This document shows, piece by piece, positions 35,003 through 47,914 of a stretch of DNA of 64,000 bases. The translations under genes were made by a program, and so were the position numbers. Under the pieces are notes generated by a model, which saw only the letters and a list, made by a program, of their open reading frames with translations, did not search any database and was not told the DNA's origin. Within the stretch, counting starts at the first letter, position 1; each line of letters starts with the position of its first letter. The DNA lies in NCBI RefSeq assembly GCF_000247695.1, contig NW_004624734.1, positions 7,318,895-7,382,894 of the forward strand, in the 5' to 3' direction. Source of the DNA: Heterocephalus glaber. Lineage: Eukaryota; Chordata; Mammalia; Rodentia; Bathyergidae.

Positions 35003-36743
35003 CCCCACATCCAAAAACAATAAAGAATGCAGCACACAGGGTCCTGAGTGATCTTGCATAGGACAAGCAAAAAATGGTCACATTTCATAAAGGACCTTCG
35101 TCCCAGTATAGGCTAAAAATAGCATTGTTCCCACAGCAACTGCATTCACACAGCCTCCCGCCCCCACTCCTATGTGGGCCTGGGCCCTGGGTGCCAATTC
35201 AGGCTCTGCCTTTGCTGCCTAAGTACCTCTGGGGCCTAGAACCTTCCACCTCACAGCTGTCTCCCTCCAGCAGTGACAGCAGGCTCCTCCCTGCCTGTCA
35301 CCTTGCAGAGGCTGCCGTCCTGAGCCACATCCAATTCCCAAACTCCTATTGGCTTGACCGAGGCCTAAATCACTGTCCTGGTCCTGGCCTGTCCTTAGTG
35401 TCCTGAGCTGGGCTCAGAGATACACTGGGCAGGGGCCAGCTCTGCACCCTGTCTCCTGGTGTTCTGTGCCAAGCTGTCCTGTGCCTGGACTGGAAGGGTC
35501 CTGCACTCCCTGCTCTCCCAGAGTCCCCTGCGTGGGGCAGCAAAACCGCTCATACTGCTGCGGAGTCCATGCGGTGGGTTAAGTTTCGTGAACAGAGACC
35601 GTTTTCCTGCATTTTGCCTTTGGCCTCTATAAAAAGAATACTCTTAACAACATCCTCAGACAAAAATATGGGCTGTTAGCAACATCATACTCTGCCCCAT
35701 CATGTCCAATTCCTGTGAAGACTGCTTCTCCCTCCCTCTCAGAGGGAACAGGAGGAGGCTGATGGCAGGCTCTTCCAAGATCACTGTAATTTGCCCCAGA
35801 GAGAACGAAGGGTCATCACTTATTAGCTCCGTTTCCTACTCGAAGTGACCAGGTCTCCAAGAGATTAAGCATCGCGCCTGTGTCACCAGGCGGGCGACAG
35901 GGAGCCAAGCTGCCCGCTCTCTGTCTCCAGACTGGAGCTCTTCCCACCGCCCGTCTTGCCTGCAAAAGTGCTTTTCCTGCCGTCTGTCGACAGCCACATA
36001 ATTTGGACCAAATGCAGACCAACCCCTCAGGACAGAAAAAATAGAGCCAGCCTCAGGGATGTAGCTAAATGGGTTGAAAATGATTGAAAATCGCTCATGT
36101 CCAATGAGAATCCAGAGAGAAACAAAAGCCAGTGGGGGAGCACGCTGTCACCCAGCAGAAGCCGCTGCACTGTGGGGAGAGGCACTCTGCAACCAGCTCT
36201 TTACCTTTGCTCTGAAAGCAGCACTCCCCCTCCGGCCAGCAGTGACAAGGGTGTCCCTCCCCTCCCGGCGCGGGAAGGATGCTGCCCCCAGCTCAGCCAG
36301 CCAGGCGGCCCTCCATGCTAGGAGGATGCTGGCCGGCACCCAGATGACCCCTCTACTTGGCAGCCCTCGCTCGGCTCTCTCTCGAAGTGGAGGCAGGGAA
36401 AGCTCCTCCCCTGGACTCAGCGGGCAGCCACTTATCTGAGCGGTGCACCCTGACCTTTTCCAGAGGAGCAGACTGGGAAGAGAGGAAAAGGAAGGGGCTG
36501 TGCCCAGGTCCTCCCCTCACCAAGGCAGCAAGGCGGGGGGACAGCGCAGCCGCTGTGTCTCACGGAAGTGGTCTCGCACACTTCTAGCTGGGGACCTCCC
36601 CTCTCCATGACCCTGTGATGGCATCGCATTCAGTGCCCAGCGCGCTGGAAGAAGCTGGCGGCAGACTCGGGAGGGGCCCACGCAGAGCCCAGTGTGGCGT
36701 CTGCACACCCGGCAGCTCAGGGCAGTGCTGATGAATAAAACTG
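35003..36743. other. Intergenic DNA, nothing recognised
   Basis: About 1.7 kb unique sequence. No coding gene or repeat family identified. Confidence 0.4.
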
Positions 36744-36891
36744 GAGTAGCTGGGTGTGATGGTGCAATGCCTGTAATCCCAGCACTGGGGAGGCTGAGGC
36801 AGGAGGACTGCCATGAGTTTGAGGCCAGCCTGGGCTACATAGCGAGTTCAGGGCCAGCCTGAACTACACAGCAAGACCCTGGCTCAAAAAA
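36744..36891 (+). repeat. B1 SINE running into the assembly gap
   Basis: B1 head to CCCTGGCTCAAAAAA at the gap edge. Confidence 0.9.
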
Positions 36892-36991
36892 NNNNNNNNN
36901 NNNNNNNNNNNNNNNNNNNNNNNNNNNNNNNNNNNNNNNNNNNNNNNNNNNNNNNNNNNNNNNNNNNNNNNNNNNNNNNNNNNNNNNNNNN
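36892..36991. other. Assembly gap (100 N)
   Basis: Exactly 100 N, the usual placeholder for a gap of unknown size. Confidence 0.98.
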
Positions 36992-37073
36992 TCTCAAACA
37001 CAAGGTCCTAAATTTGATCACCAGCCTGAACTACACAGCAAGACCCTGGCTCAAAAAAAAAAAAAAAAAAATT
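36992..37073 (+). repeat. B1 tail repeated after the gap
   Basis: 37021-37058 is identical to the 38 bases before the gap (36854-36891), then A(n). Probably the same element assembled twice. Confidence 0.7.
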
Positions 37074-37193
37074 AAATGAAGTCCTTGGGGTAGGGGCCTA
37101 ATTCATCTAGTCTGGTGTCCTGGTGAGAACAGAAGAGGCACCACAACTGCAAGGCCAAAGGTTCTATATCCAGCGCTGCAAAAGTAATACATT

Positions 37194-37335
37194 TCCAGGT
37201 GTGATGGTACACACCTATAATCCCAGCACTTGGGAAGGTGAAGCAGGAGATCACTGCAAGTTTGAGATCACCCTAGGCTGCATAGTTCAAGGCCAACCTG
37301 AACTACACAGTGAGACCATGCCTCCTCATAAATAA
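37194..37335 (+). repeat. B1 SINE
   Basis: CCAGGTGTGATGGTACACAC through a GAACTACACAGTGAGACCAT tail. Confidence 0.9.
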
Positions 37336-37740
37336 AGGGCTAGTGCCTGGCCTGGGGAGCCATGGCTGCTACACCCCATGTGTCTGGACCTCGGTTTCCC
37401 CATCTGTAAGGGAGATCATTCGTCCTGCCTCATTCTCCTGTCAGGGCTACTGAGTGGCTCTCGCCACCTGCAGGATGTGCGCACACCAGGGGACTGGTCC
37501 TGGGCCGAGAGGTGGTGTTGGGGCAGGAGGACGGGTCTGTGTGGCAGCATCCTCTCCAGCTGAGACCCTTCACCAGTCTCCAGGAACTGTTCTTGCCTGG
37601 CCCGCCCTGAGTCACCTGCTGTGGCTGGGTCTTCCTACAGCGCGGCCACCAAGTTGGCATCTCTTAGAGGGTGGCTGCGGGCCATCTGTCCGTGCCCTTT
37701 GGGGACAGGGTCTGTCTCCAGAAGCCCTGGGCCTGCCCTC

Positions 37741-38052
37741 CTGGAATGGGTTGGATTATGTCTCCCAAGACCCACGCCCGGGCCCTGTGAACAGGGGTTC
37801 ACGAGGGACGAGGGCCTCTGGGGGTGGAGGCTGTGTGGAGACACAGGCAGAGGTCGGAGTGATGGGGCCAAGCCGAGGGACCCCGGGCCCTGGCAGAGAG
37901 GGGAGGATTCTCCGTGCGAGCTGGCGGACGCAGTGTGGCCAGCGCCTTGATTTTAGGCTTCTGGCCCACAGATCCGTGAGAATCAACTTCTTTCGCTTTA
38001 AGCTACAGAGTTTGTGTGATTTGTTGCAGCAGCCCCAGCAGACGAATAATAC
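37741..38052 (+). mobile_element. LTR, MLT1-like (MaLR)
   Basis: GGGTTGGATTATGTCTCCCA at the 5' side, CTTGATTTTAGGCTTCTGGC, and TTGTTGCAGCAGCCCCAGCA at the 3' end match the MLT1 pattern. The open frame crossing it is chance. Confidence 0.7.
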
Positions 38053-38218
38053 CTGCCTTCGTCCTGAACTGACGTCCCTGGATGTCTCACCCAACAGCCA
38101 TTCGTAATGACCATTAGGGTGACTCAATCTTACTCTTCCCTTCTCTCTGCCCGCAGCATTTTAATTTTCTATTTCGTTTTAGGGTGTGTGAGAAGACAGC
38201 AAGGAAAGCAGTGATCAC

Positions 38219-38413
38219 TTTTTTTTGGGTCAGTACTGGGAGTTGAACCCAGGGCCTTTGCACTGGGCAACAACGCCAGCTATTTAACATTTTATTTCAA
38301 GACAGGGTTTTACTAAATCACTAAGTTGCCCAGGCTGGGCTCAAATTTGTGGTCCTCCTGCCTCAGCCTTCCAAGTGCTGGGATTATAAGTGTGCACCAC
38401 CACATGCAGCTTG
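38219..38413 (-). repeat. B1-ID dimeric SINE
   Basis: Reverse ID (CAGTACTGGGAGTTGAACCC...) then reverse B1 (GACAGGGTTTTACTAAATCA ... GGGATTATAAGTGTGCACCA). Confidence 0.85.
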
Positions 38414-39064
38414 ATTGCTCTCTTGCATGTAGGGAATTCTTATGATTTCCTTTCGGGAAACATAACCACCGCATCTCTGCTCCTGTGCAGTTAGGGAGTA
38501 AAGCTGCAGCCTTCAGAGGAGAACAGCGAGGCCAGAGCCGAACACTCCCCCTCGGGCGTCTGTACATGCCTCTCTCTCTCAGGAGGTCTCTCTTTCCTGG
38601 GCTTCTCCTGAACACCACCCTGTCCTCCAAGGGCTCCCCTGCTCTGTCGGGGCAGCAGCAGAGTACGCACTGGCTGGGTCCAGAGCCCTGTGTTCCCAGC
38701 CCGCTGTGAGCTCAGGCGTGACTCCCCACCTGGGCCTCAGTTTCCTGTCTATGAGTTCAGTTTGGCACCTGCTCCATGGCAGGTGGGCCTCTAGATGCTG
38801 GGGGGGGGGGGGAGTTGGGCATGCAGACACCTGGAGAGTCGAGACTCCCAGCTGCGGAGGGCAGGGGTCGGTGCTGAATGCACAGGCGCAGAGCATTGCG
38901 GAAGTGCTTTCCCCCCACATTTGTCACCATCTTCTCAGCTGCTTCATGGGCTGTCCGCCTCTCCCTCCCCTGGCCGCCCCGTGGCAGCTGCAGGGTGAGT
39001 AACAGACACTTGGGGTGGCTACGAATGGCATGGAATTTGGGTTTTTCAGGAATGATGGGGATCA
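38414..39064. other. Intergenic DNA, nothing recognised
   Basis: Unique sequence with a G-run near 38801-38812. Confidence 0.4.
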
Positions 39065-39195
39065 TAGCGGAGCACGGTGGCACATGCTTATAGTCCCAGC
39101 ACTCAGGAGACTGAGGCAGGAGGATCACCATGAGTTCGAGGCCAGCCTGGGCTATGCAGGGGAACTAGAACATAGTGAGACCATCTCAAACGATG
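39065..39195 (+). repeat. B1 SINE
   Basis: GGAGCACGGTGGCACATGCT ... GAGGCCAGCCTGGGCTATGC. Confidence 0.85.
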
Positions 39196-39559
39196 ATGGG
39201 GATCACAGGAAGTGATGGGTTTGTGCTTTCATAGGTCACCAGGGGACCCATGGCATTATGATCATTCTGCTGAGACTCTTGAACATCCACTGGGAAAAAT
39301 CCTATCATTACAAACCCAAGAGGCCTCTTTTCTGGGCCATGTTTGGGTTTGGTCGCGTTGACTCCCACTTGCCGTCCACATGGCTCGGACTGGGTCGGTG
39401 GGTCAGTGTTTTCTTACTGGACAGCAGCTCTGACCCAGCACCCCACTGGCTTGGAGTCTCGTTCTTACACCGCCAGGCATGAGCTTCCCGACCTTGGCCC
39501 AAACCCTTAACCTTCTTGAGATTTACCTCTGGTCTGGGAGAGGGTAACGTTGTGTCCCG

Positions 39560-39782
39560 GGGCTGGACTGGCCCTCGGTTCCATCCCCAGTACTGCAAAA
39601 TCAGAAAACAAACCACCACAAAAACTTAAAAAAGAATAGCTAGGCAGGGTGGTGCACACCTGTAATCCAGCACTCAAGAGGCTGAGGCAGGAGGATTGAT
39701 GCAAGTTTAGAGCCAGCCAGGGCTACCTAGTGAGTTCAAGGCCAGCCTGCACTACACAGGAAGAGCCTGTCTCAACCCAACA
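39560..39782 (+). repeat. ID fragment followed by B1 SINE
   Basis: ID end (GGTTCCATCCCCAGTACTGC) at 39560-39605, then B1 (GCTAGGCAGGGTGGTGCACA ... CTGTCTCAACCC) at 39640-39782. Confidence 0.8.
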
Positions 39783-40204
39783 ACAGAAAAATGATAAAGG
39801 GCCTGAAAGGGAAGGGAAGGAAGGGACCAGGCTCCCTGTGTGTGTCTCAGGCGAATATGAGAGCTTGGTTGGCTTCAACAACACACGTTTATCTTCTCAG
39901 AGCGTGGAGGCCAGAAGCTCAAGTCCACAGTGCCATAGGTTTGGATTCCTAGCTTACAGGTGGCCACTTTCTCACTGTGCCCCACATGGCCTGTTCCCAT
40001 GGAGATGGAACCTAGGGCCTTGAACATGCAGAACACATGCTGTACCCGAGCCCCATCCCTAACTTCCCACTGTGAATCTAGTGCTCCTTCTCTCCTCCTC
40101 CTCTTGCCCCATGCTCAGTCCCGACATGCAGGGGGACAACGGGGCTGATGCCACCTCTAGAGACTCACCAGACCCCCACCCCCATTTCTCAGACCCGCCT
40201 GTGG

Positions 40205-40335
40205 GGTACCCTCGCAGTCCCAGCATTTGGGAGGCTGAGGCAGGAGGGTCTCAAGTTCAAGGCCAGTCTAGGTTACATAGTGAGACCCTGTCTCAAAAAA
40301 CCAAACAAAATAAATAAACAAATGAACAAACAAAA
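40205..40335 (+). repeat. B1 SINE, 5' truncated
   Basis: GTCCCAGCATTTGGGAGGCT ... CTGTCTCAAAAAACCAAAC. Confidence 0.85.
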
Positions 40336-40616
40336 CCCCAGGTAGAGCAGTGGGTGTGGAAGAGGGGAATCCTGCTGTCGCCCTGCATGCTCAGAGCAAC
40401 AGCCCCGGCTCCTTGTGGAAGGGTTTGGGTGGCAGTGCCCAGCGTAGCTTCCTTCAGCCTGAGCTCAGTCCCTTCACGCTCAGCTCACACACTCAGCTCT
40501 GGACGGCTGTTCCCGCTGAGACTGCAAAACACCTGGCACGTCCCCACTGCCTTCCTCTTCAGAACTGACCCGTGTCCTGTGCCTGGTGACAAAGCAGCTT
40601 AAAAATAAACCCAGGC

Positions 40617-40722
40617 CAGCCGGGTGTGGTGGTGCCCACCTGTGGTCCCAGTCTGGGCTACACAGTGAGTTCAGGGCCAGCCTGGAATACGTAGGGAGAC
40701 CATCTCAAGAAAATAAAACCCT
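40617..40722 (+). repeat. B1 SINE with internal deletion
   Basis: AGCCGGGTGTGGTGGTGCCC ... GGGCCAGCCTGGAATACGTA. Confidence 0.8.
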
Positions 40723-40814
40723 ATAATAAATAAACCCATACCAGGGAGGCTGTCTCTGGGGCCATCTTCTTCCTTACCTCCGAGTTTACGCCATGTAATT
40801 TGGCGCTTACAACA

Positions 40815-40955
40815 TCCTGGGTTTTTCATTTTTTCTTTTTTCCTTGAGGTACTGGAAGTTCTCTCTACATTGCTCAGACTTGGCTGTCTTGCAACCCTCC
40901 TGCCTCAACTCCTGGTGGGCTGGGATTAGAGGTCTATGCTACCACACTTGGTTGG
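40815..40955 (-). repeat. B1 SINE (old)
   Basis: CTCTACATTGCTCAGACTTG ... GGGATTAGAGGTCTATGCTA. Confidence 0.7.
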
Positions 40956-41049
40956 CTTCCAATAAAACTTTATTGACAAAACAGCGGTGGAATGGGTCAA
41001 CCCTCAGGTTGTGGTTTCCCAACTCCTTTCCGAAAACTGTAAGCTTAGC

Positions 41050-41560
41050 CAACCCTGCTCCAGCCTCCTGGATCCCATGCACTCCCCAGACCTGGGTTTC
41101 AGATTATCATTTCCCACTGTCCGACACCTGTGACGTGTTCGATGACTGCCTGCTCAACGGCATGGAGCTCTAAAACACACCTAGCAGACTAGGCACCTTT
41201 TAAATACTTGAGGACTGGAGACTTATTATTTTCATCATTGTCTAGTCATCAATAAAATTTTTGACTGTGCTTATGACTAAAACCTTGGGCAATTTTCATA
41301 TTGTGTCAGAAATTATGAGACTTTAACCACAGACCAGCTGTAATTCTCCCACTTTTGGAAGGAGAGGGCTGAAGCTTGAGGTCATACTGCTTTCTTGTGA
41401 TGAGGCAGGGATTTCAACTCAGGCTTCAGGGCTGGTCCTGACCAAGGATGGCAGACTGGAAAAATCGAAAGAGCAAGAGAACTGGACTCAAGAGTCCAAC
41501 ACTCAACCACCTTACCTACGGGAGAAGTCATAACGGGGACAGGAATGCCAACTTCGGAGC
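41050..41560. other. Intergenic DNA, nothing recognised
   Basis: Unique. Sequence just upstream (40965-41045) resembles a mammalian DNA-transposon end but is too diverged to assign. Confidence 0.3.
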
Positions 41561-41650
41561 TGTGGACATAGCTCGGGATTACAGCACTTGCCTGCCATGC
41601 ACAATGCCCTGAGTTGGATCCCCAGCATCAGCAGCAGCAGCATCACCATG
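41561..41650 (+). repeat. ID-type SINE with (AGC)n tail
   Basis: GAGCTGTGGACATAGCTCGG ... GTTGGATCCCCAGCATCAGC then AGC repeats. Confidence 0.75.
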
Positions 41651-42169
41651 ACAATGTCACAGACTCAAGGACAGAGGAAAATGCAGACGCTGACACAAGT
41701 GCAGTGCCAGACCAGTGAAAGCTACTGCAGTAGTCACTATTATGTAAAATGGTGACAGTGACCAGGTCCCTCCTTCCTCATCAGGGGTCAGGCGAGGACG
41801 CTCCAGGAAAATGATCCTGAAGCAAATGTAAGATACATTTTTTACAAGATACTCTTGGTGTTGCAGAAAACATTTTTTATCTGACAACACAAAAAACAGT
41901 GTAGCCATCTTTTTTACTTACCAATCCCTGGTCCCTCACATTCCTGACCCCGGGCACTCGCTGCTGACATAACAGAGTTGTGTCTTTTGGTCTCAGGCAT
42001 CCAAAGCCACCCTTTAACCCCATTAGGTTCTTTGATTCCTGATCTTTGATTCCTTGAGGTGCGCTTTCTCTAGGACTCCCAATCTTCACTGCACAATGTT
42101 TGTGAGAATAAAAATTAATCATGGCTGATCTAGAAAAACAATCAAATGAAAAAAATCAAAACTACACAT

Positions 42170-42243
42170 GAGGCTGGGATGTAGCTCAGTGGTAGAGCAA
42201 ACATAAGGCCCTGGGTTCCGCCTCCAGCACTGTAAAACAATAG
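42170..42243 (+). repeat. ID-type SINE
   Basis: GAGGCTGGGATGTAGCTCAG ... GGCCCTGGGTTCCGCCTCCA. Confidence 0.8.
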
Positions 42244-43139
42244 AAAATACACATGCGCATCTTCCATTAAAGACAAAAATAAACTGAGATCTTTTCAGAA
42301 CTTGAATTGCAATCAAGAGAATTGAAAGGTAAGCTTTCATCTGCTCACATTTGTGTCTAGGTCCAGTAACTCCATGGGCAAGAACGGAAACAAATACAAG
42401 GGAGCCTCATCCAGCCAAGCAGACAGGACCGTGTCCCCAGTTCAGCCACTCCTGTCAGGAGCCCCCTTGTTGCAAAAGCCCACAACGAACAAAAACAGCA
42501 ACCCTAATGGATGAGGCACCGCTGTGCTCTTGGTACCCTGCACAGTGGCAGGGGCTAGCAGACCTCTTGGAAGGTTCCACGCGGGGCAGGAATCCTGCAA
42601 GCTGGGGTTTTGTTTAGGGTCCAGTCAGAGGAAATCAGTACTCACATACAACTTTCCCTCCCTGCCCACCTCAGTAGAAAGTGATTCACTTGGTTTCAGA
42701 TTGAAAGTGTTGAACATGCAAGCCCCAAACGTCCCAGCCCTTTGGGGCATCTTCAGGTGAAAGCAGCAGCTGGGATTCCAGCTTCTTGGAGAGCTGAGTC
42801 TCCTGGCACAAGGGGCCGTCGAGGCTTCTGGCCTCCTAGCTTTTGGAGAGCGGTTTTCCTTCTCTGGTCCCAGAGTTGGCACTTCACGGGTTGTCAAAGG
42901 AGGATTCTGCACTCCCCACCTGGGAGGCAGCGTCTCTCTTCGCCTAGGGCTTACATCAGTTATGTGTGGGACAGAACTAAAGGGGGCACCGTCACCCAGA
43001 GGCTGAGCCACAGCGAGCCTCCACCTGGCAGGGCTGGGCCCCTGCAACAACTCTGCCGGGGCCCTGGGCTGCTTGTGTGGCCTGAGAGTGACATAGTATC
43101 CGTGGTCACAACCCTGTCTCCTGCTGGACAACACGGGGC
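42244..43139. other. Intergenic DNA, nothing recognised
   Basis: Unique sequence. Frames at 42625-43266 on both strands end in the adjacent B1. Confidence 0.4.
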
Positions 43140-43312
43140 TTTTTTTTTCCGAAAACTTCTTTTTTTTTCCGAGACAGGGTCTCACTATGTAGTTCAGGCT
43201 GGCCTTGAACTATGTACCCCTGGCTGGCCTCAAACTTGTGTCTATCCTCCTGCCTCAGCCTCCTGAGTGCCAGGATTATAGGCCTGCTCCACCAAACCCA
43301 AATAAATTCTTA
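43140..43312 (-). repeat. B1 SINE
   Basis: GAGACAGGGTCTCACTATGT, duplicated GGCTGGCCTYRAACT block, GGATTATAGGCC. Confidence 0.9.
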
Positions 43313-45949
43313 CTTTTAAAATAGTTCTGTTTTCCCACAAAAAGAAAAATAAAAAATATAAACAAGTTTCCCTCTGTACTGGGTAGAGGAAACTGCCAGG
43401 GATAGGATGTCTTGCTCCAGAAGGAACTGGTCCCCAGGGCTGTGCCTCGGGGTGGCCTAGCTGAGGGCGACACTGGTTAGTCGTGGGTCCCAGGACAGCA
43501 TCACACATTGGGCCCACCAGTGAGGAAGTGACACGCGCTTTGAAACTGTGCATCACAGCTAAAATTACCTCGCTAATCACAGCTTCTGTATATCAGCTTT
43601 GGCGGAGGGAGGCGCACGGGGGCTTCCCTGGCCTGGACACTAGGGAACAAAGAGAAGGACCCAAAACTGACAGACCCACTTTCGAATCCCGCCGTGCTCA
43701 TCCTGCTTGTCCCATAGGCCATTCACGCTGCAAAGACAAGGGCTCTTTATTTTTCCCAGGCTTACATCCAAGCCACAGTAAGCGAGGTATTCCATGTCGT
43801 CACAGACTCAAGGGACAAGCTTTGGGACACCCCACGTCCCTTCCATGAGTTAAGAGCTCCCAAGAGCCAAGGACCCAGTCATCAACTCCATATCTTGCAG
43901 AACTTTCAAGGGCCTGGCCACCAGCTGCCCGGAAGGTTTGGGTTTTACTTTTGAAAAGTTTCAAGGTTATTTCTCAAACCTTGGATGTGGAATCCAAACC
44001 CCACTCGAAGTATTCTCTTCACTCTAAACCCCACTGTCCTGAAGCTTTGGGGGAGACCCTGGGCTCTTCTGTCTGCTCAGCACAGGGCTGTGTCCCCAGG
44101 CCAGGCCTTCACTTAATTTCATTAGAGTCTGTCCTATGGTCGCCCCTAAGCTCCTAAACCAACAACAATTAAAAGCAAGGGGCATTCCTTAATTCCTAAT
44201 TCCAGTCGACTTAGGCAAGGCATTATCCAGCTGATCTGAGAGCCCTTTTCAAAGCCCTGATAACAAACCTGTCAGACACTCGGCTGGGTTCCTTACATTA
44301 TCTAGTCCTCCAGTGTCCCCACCCACCTCACAGGTGAGGAAGGAACCCACAGACGCAGGGCTTAACCTGCTGAGGTTCCTGGGACAGGATGTGGGCCCAT
44401 CTGGACAGGAGCCTGGACCAGTTATTTCAAAATCACTGGCCATGACCGGCCCTGTCCCCAATTCCATCTTCACAGAGGAGCCTCACTCAAACACACCTTT
44501 GTTCCACCCACAGTGGACAAAGTGGACAAAGTGGATCTGGAGAGACCCAGAGGTACAGAACGTGGGGTCACAGCAAGGCAAGGCCATGGCCTAAACTGTT
44601 TTACCAGAATCACTGTAACGGTCATGCAAATTACAAATCACCCCGCCCCCCCCCACATCTCTACCCCTTTGGCCCCCAGCTGGCATCACATGCAACAATG
44701 GCCAAGGCATCTTCCTGCTTTCTACACACACACACTAAAACATCACTTTTCATACAAGGGTTAAATCTCTTGGTTCCAAGTTAAAGTGTCAATGAAAGAT
44801 AAAAGAAAAAAAATTTTAGTTAAAATGTCAAAACACAACTTTGCCAAAGAACTGTAACCAAAGTACACTCTGCATGAACAAAAGTCCTTCCCCCAGCCCA
44901 TGGCCACCAGCTGTTAAGAACTGAGAGACGCCCTCCTGCAGGGAGACATTCAGAATCCGGGAGCCTGGATTCTTCCCCTTCACCTCACACCTTGCTGTTC
45001 TCCTGGGCAACTTCCACAGGGCCTCCCTGGCCCAGGTGACCCAGGGGACCGTCACCCCAACCTCAACACATCCCTGGGGCTATGTGGAAGCCTGAGGAGG
45101 TCTGAGGGGTCCGACCTGGCTTGCTATTTATCTTTCGCAAGCCTCCAATTCCCTCTGTACAATGGGCTGTGGCTCCCACGCCCTGGGGGCAAGGGATGTG
45201 TTTTCTGGTAAAGTGCTAGACCAGCACATAGGGGGGGCTTACAACTATGATGACTGCTCCTAGCCAGAGTCTGTCTGGCACTTGGAGCAGATTAATTGCC
45301 CTGTCCCCAGTCGTTCGCTGGTGGTTGAGCTTGTGCACAGGATTCTGTCATCAAATACGGCAGGCTGAGGCAGGAGGGCCGGGCACCCTGCAAATCACAG
45401 TTCCCATTCTCGCCCTTTGTTTCCTCAACTATGAAATGGGGACCGCACCTTCAGGACAGAGGGTGCCGCACAAACCGGAAACCACTCAGGCCAAGTCTTC
45501 TAGTCTACACCTGGCCCGCACCTTCCAGCCACTCTCCAGGAGCCTGATCTAAACTCCCGCTGAAGAAAATTACCAGGCCGGGTGCCTCTGCTGCCTGACC
45601 CCATGTGGTCCTGCGTGACACCCACAGCAGGGCTAAGACAGAGGTCTGTGCCCCTCAGCTGCCTGGGCCAGGCAGAAGGCAGCAGGAGCACTATAATTAG
45701 AGGACCATGCTGACATTTCCCTCTTCACTCCAGACGTTTATTATGCTTATTTCCTGTGAGCCGGGCCAGTCCTGAAGCACTAGGGCGGGGACTCCAGGCA
45801 CAGTGAACGCTGAGCAACCCTTCTGTGCCCCCTGTGCTACGCTTCCCAGGGCCAGCTAGGAGCAGCGCTGGGCCTCTCACCGCCTTCCCTGCTCACCTCA
45901 CTCAAGTTCCCTCTCCCTATCTTTCCAGACCAGATAAAGGCAGGTTTTT
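43313..45949. other. Intergenic DNA, nothing recognised
   Basis: About 2.6 kb without B1 or ID. MIR-like traces near 44300-44420. A 9-bp unit GTGGACAAA is repeated at 44513-44535. No supported gene. Confidence 0.4.
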
Positions 45950-46128
45950 ATTTTATTTATTTTTAGTATTAGGGGTTGAACCCAGAGGCTTCACACTGAG
46001 CCACATCCCTGACCTACTTTTTATTTATTTTGAAATAGGGTCTCATTAGTTGGGCCTGAACTTGCAATCCTCCTGCCTCAGCTTCCAGGTGCTGGGATTA
46101 CAGGCCTGCACCACCAAGCCTGGCTCAG
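45950..46128 (-). repeat. B1-ID dimeric SINE
   Basis: Reverse ID (TTAGTATTAGGGGTTGAACC...) then reverse B1 (GGGTCTCATTAGTTGGGCCT ... GGGATTACAGGCCTGCACCA). Confidence 0.8.
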
Positions 46129-46649
46129 ATTTTCTTTACAAGGAGAGTCCCCTCTAGCGTGAGTCTGAGGGCAAGTCACACCCAAGGAGACACACGGGAG
46201 CTCATAAACAGGGCTTATGAGACTACACTGTCTCCTATTAGAATGCTCCAGATGACCCTGATGCCTGTCCCCTCTCCTGTGGGACAGACACCAGCCGGGA
46301 ACATCAGCCATTAATGGTGGGGGTGTTGTCAGGCACTGATCTCACCTGGAAGTCAGGTGTCTAAGCAGGACAGGTAGTAATTCATTTGAAATTAATGTAA
46401 CGGCTCCTTTGGATATTTCTCACAGGAACTGCTATTAGTGCAAACGTTCCCAATTCCCCTCAGTAGCTCTTATGGGCTGCGTATTGCTGAAGCATTTCAC
46501 GTTTCTGAACCTTACATTTCCTCATCTGGAAAGTGCCGACTGTGCTCCTCATTTCAGAGCTCTTAAAAGAAAAAATGAGATCATGTATATCAATCTGTAA
46601 GAATTGGTTCTGACATAATATAAATTGTGACTTTTTAAAGAGAAAATTA

Positions 46650-46830
46650 AGGAGCCACACGTTAGGGTTCCTGTATGCGAGGGGCCACTCTAAGTAAGTT
46701 TGTGCCTTTAGTTCCACACCACCCTGGAAGCAGGTCCTATTACCAGGCCCATTCCACAGGTGCGGAAGAAAGGGTCAGAGAGGTCAGAGGTCAGGCAATT
46801 TGCCCAAGGTCACAGGTCGATGGTGTGATA
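46650..46830 (-). repeat. MIR SINE
   Basis: ACCACCCTGGAAGCAGGTCC ... CAATTTGCCCAAGGTCACAG. Confidence 0.75.
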
Positions 46831-47914
46831 TGGGCAAAGGCCTTCTCGCACCTTGAAGCCATCTCATCTAAACCCCCCACGTAGCCCTTTTGTCTCTGGA
46901 CTCTTCCTTATGAAAAAGGCAGGCCCGGGAGTCACCCCATACTTCCCATGTGTCATCCCACCTGCCCTGGGAGTCACCTCTACCTGGCAAAACAAAAAAT
47001 GAGAGGGGGGGTTAAAAAAAAAAGGACCTTCAAAAACAAGGGCTTCCTTGGAAAACAGGGGCTTCTTTACCTGTGCTGTCCCATACCCTGCACATCCTCT
47101 CCTTTCTCGGGGGTGATACTGCTCCAAAGGCAGCCCAGGGGAAGGAGCTTCGGGTTCCTCGGCAAGCTCCCCCAGCGGACTCACGGGAGCCGGTGCTTCC
47201 TCTTGGATAAGTGGACTCAGAGCACAAAGAAATAAAGTCCGACATATTAGAAGCTATCCCTGCTGCTTTGGCCATCCCGTGCAGCCCTGATGCGGCTGAG
47301 TGGTCTTGTCTACAGCGCTGGTGCAGGGACTGAGGCCTCCCAAGTCTTCCACAGACACACACTCCTGCGAGCTCCCAGACAGTCCGGTCCTCTGGCCCTG
47401 GCTGCTGCAGGGGGAGATGTACCGGGAGGAGGGGTGGTGGGCACTGCCGCCTCAAGCGGCCTCCCAGGCAGTGGCGATCTTAGACAAGACTGAGAGCTGT
47501 ATGAGGCCTTGCTCAGCCTCCACAGTGCCAGGCAGGATCCCCGCAGATCCCAAGTCCCTGCAGCAGTGGGCACTGGGGAGACAGCTCTAGGTGCCTTCCA
47601 CAGAGTTCGGACCAGGGCTGCTGGGCAGAAGCTCTTGCCCCTGAGGTAGGGGCAGCTAGGGACCTGGGCAGCTATGAAAGTCAAGGGGAACACTGAGGAA
47701 CCAGCACCCACTGTCTGAGTGTGCCCACAGCCTGTCCACTTCAGGCCTGGGGACTTGAAGCAGGACCAGTGAGTGGCTCTGGAGACACTCTGGGGGTCCT
47801 CCAGCCCTCGGGGAAAGAGCCCATCTGCCCCTCTCCAGGGCAACTCTTAGCGCTTCCTGGAGATCTAAACCAGGCCACCCCCGTTCTGGAATGGGTTCCT
47901 CGGTTTCTTTTCTT
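46831..47914. other. GSC 3' flank, nothing recognised
   Basis: Unique GC-rich sequence downstream of GSC. Frames at 47030-47843 on both strands have no recognisable domain. Confidence 0.4.

Noticed and set aside
37454..38107. 217-codon plus-strand open frame
   Set aside because: Half of it is an MLT1-like LTR.
46831..47914. Second coding gene downstream of GSC
   Set aside because: Overlapping open frames on both strands have no recognisable domain and no splice structure.
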